Source of the DNA: Ottelia alismoides
Taxonomy: Eukaryota > Streptophyta > Magnoliopsida > Alismatales > Hydrocharitaceae
Reading direction: 5' to 3'
DNA length: 64,000 bases
NCBI GenBank assembly: GCA_037367405.1
Contig: JAZKJV010004140.1
Span: 1-64,000 of the forward strand
How positions within the stretch are numbered: the first letter of the stretch is position 1; the number at the start of each line of letters is the position of its first letter. The position numbers and the translations under genes were made by a program. A model generated the notes under the pieces. The model saw only the letters and a list, made by a program, of their open reading frames with translations. It ran no database searches and was not told the origin of the DNA. Positions 21,216-33,094 of the stretch are shown here, piece after piece.

Positions 21216-22589
21216 CTTGAGGAGGAAATGATGAATGTAAGTAGAGCGAGTTGAAAATGCGCAATTACGCAGGATAACACACACGGACAGACACAAAGAC
21301 AAACGCAAGATCAAACCCTGAATTCACACTCAACACGGTGAAGGACCCGAAACCGAGTCCAATTTATCTTGTAAATTTTAAGTGTGATTTTTCAAGCAAG
21401 ATAGCAAGGATCACGCGGCCTATAGGGAAGTCGGCTCAGAGCCGGATGCGTCTTCCCTGTTTATCCTGTCGCCTAAGATACCGCCGATCCTCCCTTTCTT
21501 CGCTCCTATCCGGAGTTGGGGACTCAAAGACGTGCCCCTATCTACCTACAAGCAGGCGGAGGCTGACAAAGCTAGGCCTTGTCGTAGAGCACTGCTGGTT
21601 CGCCCCTATCTACCCGCAAACAGGCAGAGGCTACTTGGTACTTGTCAATGAGCTAAAAGTATCCAACTCGTGATATTTGCTAAGATCAGTTGGCCCGTGA
21701 TATGGAAGGTGGGGATTTGGGCTCTGCCTTAAGGTGTTCACACACACTCAAGTACCCTCACTCAGCCTGAAAACAAGGTCAGGGATTAATCTCCCGCAAA
21801 CAAATTTTTTCAATTTTATTGATTTTTTTGGTCAATACTGTTAGCAGTCCCTGTTTTAAGTTAAGTTCTCACTGGTTTAGTCCAACCACACAGCACGCCT
21901 ATCGTCCAGTCCCAATTTCCGTTTAAGTTAAGTGTGAAAAACAGAGGGGGAAATCGAGAAAAGTCGATGCACGAAAAATAATGATGCGTATGCTGAGTTG
22001 AGAAGACTTATAGTGATCCCTTCACTTTTATGCAGGATGCAAGACAATATTGAAATTTTACACTATATGCAAATGCAGACGACAAAATCCGCTCCTAGAC
22101 AGGCGGTTCTATTAGCGAGTGGAGAACAAGTTCAATTTGACTAGATATGCGGTCTAGGTGCGTCTTTTAAGTGTATGTGTGGTCCTAAAAATTACGAGCA
22201 CAAGCAATTCCTAGAGTGGCTCAAGGAGCCGCTAGTGCAAGTCTAAGTTACAATTCAATCCACACAGCACACGGGGACACAGTTCCATTATTTTTACACA
22301 CGCGAGAACCCAAACGGGAACCGCTGGAAATGATGCGAAAAATGTGGAAATAAATGAAATTACAGGTTCTCTCAAATCACTCAAACAAATTAGAATGCAT
22401 GTTCCTCGAAGCGTCTTCGACTCCGGTGTCCCTCGCACAAAAACAAGTTGAGGTCAGATAAAGAACGACACAAAAATGCAAAAATTTAAAATACAGAGAA
22501 ATATTCACAAGAAAAATCGGGGGTCAGACTACCCGGGGATTGAAAATCAAACTATAAGAATTTCACTGCAAATTAACCTAAGCCGTGCC
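21216..22589 (-). other. Ath-C leader
   Basis: This leader of 1374 bases is collinear with the 1368-base Ath-H leader (62320-63687). Shared landmarks are GCACGGCTTAG straight after the primer site, ATCATT...CGTGCATCGAC against ATCATTGATTTCTCGCGCATCGGC (Ath-H, 63189-63212), and GGGACTGG...TATTGACC. I find no conserved frame, so it is probably an untranslated leader with RNA-level roles. Confidence 0.75.
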
Positions 22590-22606
22590 TCCCGGCAACG
22601 GTGCCA
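22590..22606 (-). other. Ath-C primer-binding site (tRNA-Asp type)
   Basis: The minus strand reads TGGCACCGTTGCCGGGA, one base off the exact complement of the plant tRNA-Asp 3' end. Three bases separate it from the LTR end at 22610. Confidence 0.92.
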
Positions 22607-23858
22607 TTTTGATGAGCACCTCTCGCACCCTTGTTAATCCGGTCAGATTAATGTCCAAATTAATTTGAAGTGTTCGTTGCAGTCGGATACGAGAGGGCTA
22701 ATCAAAAACCACTTTAATTAGATTTGAGTTAATTTCAATCGGCAATTTTTTTTACTTGGTGAAGTCCAAGGTCGAACTCAGGGAGGCATCTGTCTCCTTA
22801 GGTCGAATTTTAGCAAAATTCGATGTTCGATTTTCGGAGGGAATATTTTTGGTCTTTTACGATTTTTTATGCAAAACACATGCAACCAACAGGCCAATAT
22901 GAAGTTAATTCAATTAAGATATCAAATGGAGTCCAAAAATTCTAGAAATTGGCCAGATGATTAATTATGATAAAAATGAACTAACCTAATTTTTTGGTAT
23001 TTTTAGACATTAAACGAATTTACTGTGAATTAAACATGCAGACAGGGTGATTTTCACTAATTGAATTGTAATAAATGTCAAATCACATTGTTTTCAGGAA
23101 CAATAATTATCCTAGATAGATCTGATGATGAGGAATCCAGGAAAATTGACAAATCTTAATTTCAATGTGAAATGAGTTCAATAAAATTTAAATAAGAAAA
23201 TCACTCAACAATTTATTCAGGCCTCGATATGTGTGCAAATGACATGAAATTTTTATGCAATGTTAAGTTCACTGTCCTAGAGCTACTGTGAATTTTTAAG
23301 GATTTTTGGAATCACAGAAAATTAACTAGAAATTAAAAGGTGTCACTGGGCAAAATATTCCACAAAACAACCAATTAATTCATTTAAAAATCTACTGTAA
23401 TTACAAAAATATGACACGTGGCACAATAGATAGAGGACAAATTTCTCAACAAAATGCAACTTTTGGAATTTAAAAATGATGAAAAATGCAACCTAGGGAT
23501 GCGTGCAATCACAGGGGTGTATATGCAATACAGGAAAATAAAGTTACATAAAGCGAATATGCTGACAGGGACTTGAGTGCAATTACCTATAATGCTGGGG
23601 GACTCAATGCAATTTCTCCACGGCTACACGTGTTCCTCACGTGTGGAACGCTTCACAGGGACTGATTTGCAATATCTGAAAGATCCAGGGGTTTCTGTGC
23701 AATTTACCCAAGGCGCACGTGCTTCTCACGTGGTGCGCCTAGGCTCGGATCGAGGCTCGGGCTCCTTGGAGGTTTGGAGTGAGTTTCGGCGAAGCTTCGG
23801 GTGGTCCGAGCCTAGAGGTCGGGGTAGAGGCTCGGACCAGTCGTCGTGGCGCGATCAA

Positions 23859-24155
23859 GACCGTTAGATCAAGGGTGATCCACGGCTGAGGGATGAAGAC
23901 GCGTGGCGAAGATGAGTCCGTCAGATCGTTGAACGATCCAACGGTGATGGAGCTTGCTCCTGAGATGACGACGTGGCACGCTAAACACCGTTGGATCTAG
24001 AAGGATCCAACGGCTCTGTGATGCTCCGGTTGACTGGCGACGTGGATGAATGATGACCGTAGGATCACTGATCGATCCGACGGTTCTGAGCAGCTCCGGT
24101 CGAGGGTGACGTGGCGGGAAGCGGACCGTTCGATCAAGATGATCGAACGGTGGCT
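23859..24155 (-). repeat. 70-bp palindromic tandem units in the LTR R region
   Basis: Five imperfect palindromes of the form CCGTTNGATC-N-GATCNAACGG start at 23861, 23918, 23988, 24057 and 24126 (spacings 57, 70, 69 and 69). Between them the word ACGTGG recurs (23971, 24040, 24109). Two more lie beyond the Cop-1 insertion at about 35699 and 36028. The last unit has perfect 10-bp arms (CCGTTCGATC / GATCGAACGG). Pairs of units could fold into a row of hairpins in the RNA. Confidence 0.8.
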
Positions 24156-24949
24156 AGAGCTTCGTCTTCAACGGTCCTCCGCCACCTGCGGAGGAGAAGG
24201 CGGGGCGTCGGCGGAGGGGAGCTTGCTCCGTCCTGACCTCCAGTCGTCGATGACGCTCGCCGGAGGGTATGAAGTAGCTCGGAAGACGCGAAGCGTGGAG
24301 GCGAAGCCTCTGGTGGCTTCAGGAGCGGTGGAGATGTGCTGGAGCTCGCTGGTGATGAAGCTCGAGGGAAGCTCCGATGAGCTTCCGGCCAGTGAAGTGA
24401 AGAGTACCTGCAAGGGGTTAGGGAATAGCCGAAGCACGTGGAGTTGCATGGAGGTATGGGAAGCGAACGGCGAGGCCTATGGCAATGCAAGGGTGGTCCG
24501 GCGATGGTGCTCCGCCCAGGTGGCGGAGCTGGAGTCGATGGAAGATGGATTGCATCGTCGGAGAGTGTGAAGTATGGCACGAAGATCAGAGCTCCTCCAC
24601 AGAGCTCCGAAGAATGGAGATGGAGCGAGAAGATCACGGTGGAAGGCGAATAAACTTGGAGAAAATCAAGAAAAATGAAGAAGAAGATCGAAGAGGGAAG
24701 GAGGAGGTTACCTGGGGAATGGAGCTCGTTCTGGAGTTCCTGGTCGTTGCTCGAGGGATCGGTAAGGTCCCGAGCTCAAGCAGCTACGCGGAGGGTGGCT
24801 GAGACACGGCAGAGGGTGCCGTGGATCTCGCCAGAGAAGACGCCTGTCTTCGCTCGAAAAGATAGTCAATTGCTGTTACCAATCGAGAGCTCTGAGCTCG
24901 GGGGTTTCTCCTGCAATGGCGGATGGGTGCGACAATGGCCGGAGGGCAA

Positions 24950-24959
24950 GTATTTATAG
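24950..24959 (-). promoter_or_regulatory. TATA box, Ath-C LTR
   Basis: The minus strand reads TCTATAAATAC at the edge of the GC-rich island, about 1.29 kb from the LTR start once Cop-1 is removed. Confidence 0.6.
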
Positions 24960-25134
24960 ATCGAGGGTCTCGGCCATGCTGATGAAGGAGCGAGGATTAG
25001 AGAGTTCGTGGGAGAGAGCTGGAGGTCGACATGGGTGATGGAGTGGCTGATGAGGATCAGGGATGAGTGGGGGCCATCGTGGAGGTTGTGGTGCTCGGCG
25101 TCGGTGGAAGGGGCGTAGCTGAAAATAGGAAGGG

Positions 25135-25139
25135 GATGC
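25135..25139. repeat. target-site duplication of Cop-1, left
   Basis: GATGC directly precedes the LTR start TGTTGGAC. The identical GATGC follows the 3' LTR at 35633-35637. Five bases is the usual size for copia integrase. Confidence 0.95.
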
Positions 25140-26850
25140 TGTTGGACATGTGAGCCCACAGCGAGCCATTATGCAATAAATGTTATTGCGAATATCATTC
25201 CCTGATCTGAAATGAAGAATAAATAATTTGCATAATAGGTCCCTCTGTACAATTAGGGTTATGTACCATGGCTATCTTAATGATCATACAGCTGTTGATT
25301 CAATTATTGAATCATAGAGGCTGGTGCTTGGATGAATATCTAAAGAGTTAGATTGAGGACTCATCAAGCACCGTCAAATGATTGTTAAGATGTGATCTCC
25401 AGCCTGAGTAGGAGATGGCAATCCTTTCTCACATAGGCTAATATCTGACCGACCTCTTGATGCAGGTCCTCTGCATAGGAATAGAGATTCGAAGGTGTCA
25501 GATTAGTTAGGTCAAAGAGTGACTTAACGAGATCGAGATAACCTAAGTCCTATGTTGAATGCTGTCACAGCATAGGCACGCATCCTTTGATCGGAGACAG
25601 ATGTATTGCTATATGTCTGAGTATGTACATTTGGCAGACCAATAGGTTGATGACCTAACCAAGGTCTATACACCGGCGCGCTGGTGTGCATATAAGGGCA
25701 TATGAGTAAAATACGATCTCTCAAAGGGATCATACATGTTCACTACTGAACCGGAAGAGATGAGCCCACTCATGAGATATTGGGAAGAATCAAATTCCGT
25801 GCACGGTCGTCTCGCTTTGGAAGCTTGACTGAATTTGTGGGTTTGATATATACTTTTGGAAAGTATATGATCAAGACCTAGGTATGATATATTCTTTTGG
25901 AAAGTATATGATCGATACCAAATCCCAATGATCAAATGAGAAACTTAGTAATCAAACCCTGAAGAAGACAGTGTAAAATAGATCTTGATCTTCGGGTTGA
26001 CTATGGGTCTTCCAGTATGCAGGATGTACAGGTATTGGGAATACCTGAGGGTGATGTGATCATAAACGATTGTATATCCATGACGCTTCCATTCCGAGGG
26101 AGTGATGAAACAGGTCTGGATTTTAGTGACTCCTCTCAGTAGAGAAGCAATCTGATCTTAGTCCAAATAATGGACATTGGTCTGAATGAGATTCAGATTC
26201 AATGAGAAGATTAGATTTGCGGTCTTGATTTAATCAAGCATCTGTGGGAGGTTCGTAAGATCTGGATTTGAGATAAGATCTCAATATCCAAGTCACTATA
26301 CGTGGAATAATACAATCACCCTGTCCTTATCTCCAAGTATCTGCGGAGAAAGCACATTATTCTTGAAGGAGTTCAAGAATAATTCATTTGATGAATTCCA
26401 TATCCAAGCAAGAAGAACTTGATGATTAAATGAGATTTAATTATCAAGCTTAATATGAATATGATTCATATTGTGAGAATTATTATCCAAGATAATTAAA
26501 TGAGATTTAATTATCAAGGATTAGAGAATGTGGATAATACTATCCATGATATATGTGTATTATAAATATGATTTATAATACATATATTGAAGAGAGAGAA
26601 TCTATGTAAATAGCATTTGTTAATTAATAGTGTGGATTGGATTCGCATTAATTAATTAATTGGAAATGTAATTTACAAATTAGTTTGGGTTGTGAATATG
26701 ATTCACATAATGTTCAATGGCATGATTGAAATATTCACAAATTAATTTGGAATTAATTTGGTGAATAATTTTGTGATAATTGTTATTGCAAAATTAATTA
26801 AGAAATAATAAGATAAAATAAAAAGGAGACAAATTAACCACCTAAATAAG

Positions 26851-26882
26851 AGGTGGCGCCACCTATGACTCATTCATAGGTG
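26851..26882 (+). repeat. overlapping palindromes upstream of the copia TATA box
   Basis: AGGTGGCGCCACCT (26851-26864) is a perfect 14-bp palindrome. It overlaps the stem CACCTATGA-ctcat-TCATAGGTG (26860-26882). Both are kept in the 3' LTR (about 34803-34834). They lie about 230 bases before the TATA box. Confidence 0.7.
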
Positions 26883-27105
26883 ACGCCCCCTATGATTTAG
26901 GGAGGTTAGTTGACTCCCTTTTGTTGTCACATTATCTCTTAATTAGTTAAATTAAATTATTTGATAATGTTGCAACATATTTTAATTTTAATTAATGTTG
27001 TTGGTTTTAACCAACAACAATCATAGCCATTGATTTTACATGGACCAAGCCTGGCCATTGGATCCATGTGTCCCATGGATTGAGATCCATTGGATCCTAA
27101 ACTAA

Positions 27106-27112
27106 TATAAAA
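27106..27112 (+). promoter_or_regulatory. TATA box, Cop-1 5' LTR
   Basis: TATAAAA is followed by GGAGGGCT, about 60 bases before the CT repeat. It is identical in the 3' LTR at 35059-35065 and absent from Cop-2 because of its LTR deletion. Confidence 0.75.
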
Positions 27113-27170
27113 GGAGGGCTAGGGTAGCCTTCCAAGGTACAACATAATCAAGAGTTGTAAATGGTTGCAA

Positions 27171-27191
27171 CTCTCTCTCTCTCTCTCTCTC
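27171..27191 (+). repeat. CT microsatellite
   Basis: Ten CT units plus C lie just downstream of the presumed transcription start. The 3' LTR has a shorter tract (about 35124-35138), a typical slippage difference. Confidence 0.9.
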
Positions 27192-27687
27192 ATATTCTCG
27201 CCCTCTCTCTTTCTCTCCTCCAAAAGATGGCCGTCCATCTTGTGTTGAGAAAGGAGAGACTCTCGGTTTCTTCTTCGACGACTCAAGGATCTCCTTCTTC
27301 TCTGGAGTTTCTTACTCTAAAGGAAGACGACGGATTTCGTTTGACGAAATCGGGGGAGCCATGCTTGGATATTCATCGAGGATTGCGGGGAGGAACGCGA
27401 CTCATCATCGTGCCCGCATGTGCGTTCTTCGTGGATCGGACTTGAGACAGGAGGATCTCTACTTTGGGATCTCACGATCACAACCACGCTTCAAGAGGTA
27501 TTCCTTATACTTATGGTTAGATGAAACGATCCGAGAAGTGTTCTCGTGATCATGTGGTTTCATCTTTAGTTTTAAAAATTTTAATTTCCGCTGCATCTAG
27601 CGACTAGTGCGACTAGTTGCTCCGATTGCATACGATGCGATCGACACGCTTCCGTGATGCGCTTAATGATTCTCAATATCCTTCAAG

Positions 27688-27700
27688 TGGTATCAGAGCC
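27688..27700 (+). other. Cop-1 primer-binding site (initiator tRNA-Met)
   Basis: TGGTATCAGAGCC lies two bases after the LTR end. It is the complement of the 3' end of plant initiator tRNA-Met and typical of plant copia elements. Confidence 0.95.
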
Positions 27701-29517
27701 ATAGGTCGAATAAGGTTTTGGATATGATCCATAGACCCTAGACGATTTGGTTCTTGAAAGGGTTGCGAAATTTTTACTGCATTTCAATTTTCGCACCTCT
27801 GTCTAATTGAATTTTTCTGTACTGTTTAAAATGTTTAAACACGAAATTTTCAATTTGATTTTGTTCCCCATTAAACAAGGAAACCATAGAACTTGAGTTT
27901 ACTAAATTTGGACTTCATTTGCTCATGATATGGCTTTTTGAATATGACTATATTCACTGTTGCGGGAACTGCGGATTTGAACGTGATTAATGAGATAATT
28001 ACGGTTTTAATCCGCCTTGAAATGCATGAATTATCACTTGGGTTCTTTAATAAATCAAATAGGCAATCTTTGGAAACTGAGTTTGCATTTTTTGGATTTA
28101 AATTGATCAATATAAGTTAATTTTAGTGATTGGGGGTCACTGCTGGAAATTAAAAATTTTCTTGATCTTGAACCTTGTGATATGTCATTCAATTATCATG
28201 ATGAAAATTAATTGTTAATTTTCTGGAATAATTAGTGATAAATATTTGTAAAATATTTAAATAAATAATTATTTCATTGAATGACACTTGCCTAAACCAC
28301 AATGATGAGATATTAGATCTTGATCATTGGTTCATCAACAAACATTGCCTTCATGAAAACTATAGTTTATCCTACAATAGTTGTAGGACAACTTTTACAT
28401 GAAAAACCCTTTTGCTTGAATAGGATTGGGGATTTGTCTAGCAAATCTCCTTATAATAAAAAATGTTTTGATTTATATTATATGGTATAATTTCGGTTGA
28501 AAAACCGATGAACATCTCAAAGTACATGATGGTCTATCTGGTATTATCCTTTCCCGAGGCGGATGTGGTGCCTAGTCGGAGAACATTGGGGTAGCGGGTT
28601 GCAACGTATGTGGTCCGTCTCACTCTCGTCGGTACTGGCCATGACAGCGGGTAGGGACTATATAATACCGGAGACAAACAATGTGTATTTTTCTAATTAT
28701 TAAAATTCGAATAATACGTACTTTGAGTATATACCTACTATTCAAGTAAAAGACATGTTTGTTGATTGATGATTGGATTAATGATTAATTTAATATGATT
28801 AATTAATTATATCCAATAAACACTCTATTATGAATAGATGCGTATTTCCCTTGGAAGAATTAATTATGTGAATGTGATTCACGATAATTAATTATAAAAT
28901 TTGAATATGAGGTGGAGGATCACATATGTGACATCCATGGTCTCCCGTCAAGGCAAAGGATTCCGTCGCCAGTTGTTGTATATAGGAGACGCCTGTCCGA
29001 AGTGACAGATCCTATATATGATTTAATTGGATCGGGTTCTTTGCTTCTCGAAAGAGTAAGACCGTATACGTAGTGACCCCAATATCGGGTCCTCATATTA
29101 TTGGGGCGATATTGGATTGCGTATAGCGAGTATTAAGCCTGTTGACGGTTGGTTCAATTAATGACGAGTCAACATCACCTTAGGGGTGGTGGGCCCGGGT
29201 ATTAAAGACCGAATTGGGAAATGCAAGTCAGACTTGCAAGGCGGAATGTGTTCCCGCTTCTTTTTTTCCGAGTTGTAGGTTCTCATATTATTGGGATGCA
29301 ACAAAGATAAGGAAGGAGATCCCAGATCTTGCTTGAGATATAATGGTAAGAATATCTCTTACATTGAAAGTGATTAAGGGAATGAACTTTCAGTGTTGAC
29401 AAGGCAAGACAACTTTGATAAAAAAATCCTAAATCAAAGTAAAACATGTATATATAATATACATACACTTATGCAAATTTCTTATTTCAGATAATCCTTC
29501 ATTAAACCCACTCAATG
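27701..29517 (+). other. Cop-1 leader
   Basis: About 1.8 kb of non-coding sequence lies between the primer site and the first gag-like words. The leader of Cop-3 (48251-50211) has a similar length and shares a segment with GCAAGGCGGAATG and ATATTATTGGGATGCAA (29247-29300 here). I see no gene. Confidence 0.65.
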
Positions 29518-30300
29518 TTATACTCAATAATAACCAGTAAAATATCTTGGATTGGACTCATGATCCAGATATTGTACTTGCAATTGGACACATAGTGTAT
29601 GTGGTTGCAGTGTGCAAGTCCCCTCAACATAATGAGGAAGGACAATTAAATAAGACAATAAGACATCACCTTAGGGTTTGTATGTCTCTGTAGTCTTGAT
29701 CTTTCATCGAATGTACTTTGGAAGTGACATGTCGATGGTGATCGTAATTGTCGAATAATCCTTATAAAATAAAAGAAGATATTTTGGCATACATATGTGC
29801 TCTAGACATTTAATCATGAATGACATGGTTCTCTGCATTATGCAGAATGGTGGCTCGAAAGAGATGATGTATTCAAAATATTTGAATACCTACCTGAACC
29901 TAAGTGTCTAAGAGTTAAGATGTATGTAGATATGATGAATGTCATCATTCTACTACCTATACTCAAGTCATTCATGAAGCTTCATAATAATCATTTTGAG
30001 TGAATTTAATGAAGCATGTATAAATGTTGAAATGCTCTTGTATTGAAATCCTTTGAATTCAACATAAGAGATTCTTTGTCTTAAACAATGGTTGTTTATT
30101 GATGAAGAGAGCACAGTGGAAGCATGGGTCGGACCCGAGTAAGAAGGAAAGTCAAAGAGTTGACCTACTTCTGTGACTTCCATATCACATCCAAAGAGTT
30201 GGATGAATGCCAATACTACAATAAGTTTTTGTGTTGATAGTATGACTATCAAACCTGTCTAAAATCCTTAGTGAAGGACTCAGATAGAGCATCGGAATAA
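29518..30300 (+). pseudogene. Cop-1 gag remnant
   Basis: PLNVILNNNQ, DWTHDPDIVLAIGHIVYVV and similar words at 29518-29650 align with the better-kept Cop-3 gag (PLNNIFKVNQ, HNLELILETEYIAYVL). Beyond about 29690 only scattered likeness remains. There are several stops and frameshifts. Confidence 0.55.
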
Positions 30301-30699
30301 TCTACATATAATCATTGACTTTGACTTACTTATTTCATAAGATAAAGTCTGACAATTGTATCCCAATCTTCTAATGCCATTTGCAATTGGTTGCATATAT
30401 ATTAGAAGATTAGAAATTTGATCTTAAGGTTTAATAGTCATCTACATGGATATTGATGCAATTGTTGCAACAATTGGATAGATGGACTTCATATTCTCAG
30501 TGGGAGAGTCCTTAGTCTTAGAGAATGTCTCTATGACCTAGATATTAGAATACCCTCATTGTTTGTTTCTAAATGTTGGAAATAAACATGAATTCTGAGA
30601 TAGAACTATCATAAAGAGTTATGATAGATATATTTCAGATAGTAATCTAACATCTAGTGGACTCCACAAAATTAGAAAATTAATGAATAGTTCATTAAG

Positions 30700-33060
30700 A
30701 TTTCTAATACTGGAAATCAAACCTTACAAGATCAATAGGAGGATGAAGATCATTTGACAATGATCTGGCATCAAGTCTTGGACATATGTATATTGATATG
30801 ATCAATAGACTAGTAAGAGATGAAACTTTAGAATGTCTAAAATTTCAAATCTTACATACTTGTGAATATTGTATTCAAAGTAAAATGTCCACTACACCCT
30901 TCTCTGGGAAAGGTGTTAGATGTCGAGGTATTCAAGATCTCATACACATTAATGTATGTAGATCATCTATATCATAGTAAACATTATGAATATGTGATAT
31001 CTATTGATGATTATGTATGATATGAGATTTCTTCTCTTCACCTGAGAAACCTTTGAAATGTTCAAAGATTTCAGAATTTTTGGTTTAGAACCAAATTTTG
31101 AAGGAAGACTAAATGAATTTGATCTAACCAAGGTAGCAAGTACCTATTAGATAAAATTCAAAGAATACCTTATGGAGATATGAATATCATTTCTATCTCA
31201 ATCCTCCTAACACACCTAAACTCAATGGAGTTGTAGGGAGATACAATTGGATCATGTGTGACATGATTTGATCAATGATAGATTTTAGCATAATTATCCC
31301 TTAGTTTCCAGGTATATATGTGTAGTAGAGACTACATTATATATCCTTAATAAGGTTCCATGCATGTAAGCTGGAATCTAGCACTTGAGAGTGCTGCTTC
31401 ATTAGGAAAATAAAGGATGGTATTGGATACCTACTTTATGACCATGAGATTCTTAGAAGATCTCATCTCTGAGAATGTGATTCTTGGAGGATGACTCTCT
31501 TGAGAATCAAGATGAAATGAAGTGTAGGAACTCATTTAATCTTGAGAAGATAATGAGGCTCCTAAAATCAGAAACTTAAAGGACAATTAAAGATGAAGCA
31601 CTAATACCTCTTCAAATGAGTTTGAGGATGTATTCCATGAGTCAGTTAAGTCTGACAATGATCGGACTTCATGTGATGAAGCTCCTAAGGATCATGACAT
31701 GGAAAGATGGATATTAGCAATAAAGTCTAAAGTAGACTTCATATACAAATGTTGTATATGGACCCTCGAGGATCCACCTATATGGGTAAGATCCATAAAG
31801 GTGTAAATGGATCTTCAAGAGAAAGGGAATTTGATGAGAAAGGTAGAGACCTTCAAAGCTCGGTTCGTAGCCATGAGCTACACACCGGAAGAGAAGACAT
31901 TGCTTGCAATGAGACTTGCTCTTTGGTAACCATGCTTAAACTCATCATAATATTGCTAACCTTAGCTACACAACTTGACTATTGCATCTTCAGGATGCAA
32001 TTCAAGATTGCATTCCTATAAGAATGCCTCTCTGAGGATATTCACATGAAGTAGCCCCAGGGCTTCATGATTGGGGAAAGCAAGGTGTGAAAGCTGAAGA
32101 AATCCATCTGTGGACTTAAATAAGCTTCTTGTTGTTGGAACATAAGATTTGATGAAATTATAAATGTTATGATTTCAAATAGAATCTTGATGTACCATGT
32201 GAAGCTTAGTGGGAGTGCCACTGTGTTCATCATGCTAAATGTAGATAATATCCTAATCATTTGGAATAAGGATAATAATAAGTGTTTTATATTCGGGCTA
32301 TTCCATACCTTGAGATATGATCTCAAAGATGCCTCTTGGATCTTAATTCTGAAGGTGTTCAGAATCAAAGAAAAGAGGGTATTGGGACTGTCACATTTGT
32401 AGTACACCTTGGACATATTCCATTTTTGGAAATTCCAAGAAAGGCTTCCTTCCCTTAAGACTTGTTACTAACCTATCTAAAGGGATAGCACCTCAAAGAG
32501 TTGAGGAAGTGAATGCTAGAACTTCTTGCACTTGTGCATATTTTACGAGAAGCTGAGTGTATGCTAGATGTGTACAAAAGCCAGATATCTGCCATGCAGT
32601 GGGAGTAGCAAAGTGTTGCTAATCCTACTATGGAGAGAAAACACTTGATTGCAGTAATAACAAAATCTTCAAAGATGACAAGGCTTTAGAGATAGTGATC
32701 TCCAAGTCTCATCTTCAAGAAATTAAGACTTTGTAGATAGAGATCTAAAAGGTCTTAACTGTGGATACCTTAAGAGATAGTGATCTCCCGGAATAAGGGT
32801 ATTCTGATAAGGATTATGGAAATACTGGTTATAATAGTTATTGAGCAATAGTGTCAAGGACACTATAACTGCTTTAACTAGATTGAGTATTGGTTGCATT
32901 AGATGCAACATTCGCATTGGATGCGAGCACTGTTACCTAGGGATATGCAAGTGCCGTAAAAGGACTTGACATAGTCTTTTGGGAACAAAGTGACTGATCA
33001 ACTTACCTAGCTATTTCTAAATAGCCTATGATTGTCACATGAGTGTGGGTTTAAATGATT
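30700..33060 (+). pseudogene. Cop-1 pol remnant (IN, RT, RH)
   Basis: There is a GAG-pre-integrase/integrase piece at 30786-30977 (HTCEYCIQSKMSTTPFSGKG, then DLIHINVC). RT follows at 31749-32300: WTLEDPP-like, KWIFKRK-like, TCSLVTMLKLIIILLTLA, then ICGLK-stop and FIMLNVDNILII. The catalytic YVDD is VDN (Asn codon at 32247). In-frame stops at 32019, 32052 and 32121 and the VDN change are all shared with Cop-2. A degraded RNase H tail reaches the polypurine tract. Confidence 0.8.
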
Positions 33061-33079
33061 AGCCCATTAATGGCTCTAT

Positions 33080-33094
33080 GGGCTAGTGGGAGAT
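33080..33094 (+). other. Cop-1 polypurine tract
   Basis: GGGCTAGTGGGAGAT abuts the 3' LTR start. The same sequence precedes the 3' LTRs of Cop-2 (38978-38992) and Cop-3 (53708-53722). Confidence 0.9.

Larger units (their letters stand above)
22610..25139 (-). mobile_element. Ath-C 5' LTR, U5-R part, left of the Cop-1 insertion
   Basis: This minus-strand LTR ends ...GGTGCTCATCA at 22610. Moving right come the conserved CCTGAGTTCGACCTTGG motif (about 22765-22781), A/T-rich U5, the TTTGCA/CCCCTG array, CACGTG palindromes (23628-23645, 23719-23733), the 70-bp palindromic units, a GC-rich island and the TATA box at 24950. Cop-1 cuts it at 25139 and it resumes at 35638. Together the two pieces total about 3.64 kb, matching the 3.59 kb of Ath-H. 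Confidence 0.9.
25140..27685 (+). mobile_element. Cop-1 5' LTR (2546 bp)
   Basis: It starts TGTTGGACATG and ends TATCCTTCA. U3 is about 2 kb and AT-rich; a TATA box lies at 27106, followed by a CT microsatellite and a GC-richer R-U5. An open frame of about 94 codons after the TATA box recurs in the 3' LTR, but it shows no family likeness and I do not call it a gene. Confidence 0.95.

Noticed and set aside
10018..22589. Reading the minus-strand gypsy material as one element with a 3.5-kb leader
   Set aside because: A second primer-binding site (20759-20774), an LTR end fragment and a separate gag start at 21215 show two elements.
24046..24637. Overlapping open frames of 174 and 167 codons on opposite strands
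   Set aside because: Both lie in the GC-rich, palindromic R region of the Ath-C LTR, where stop codons are rare by composition. They are not conserved in other LTRs.
27161..27445. A 94-codon frame repeated in the Cop-1 3' LTR (35114-35392)
   Set aside because: It recurs only because the LTRs are near-identical. It starts in the CT repeat, is low complexity and is absent from Cop-3.
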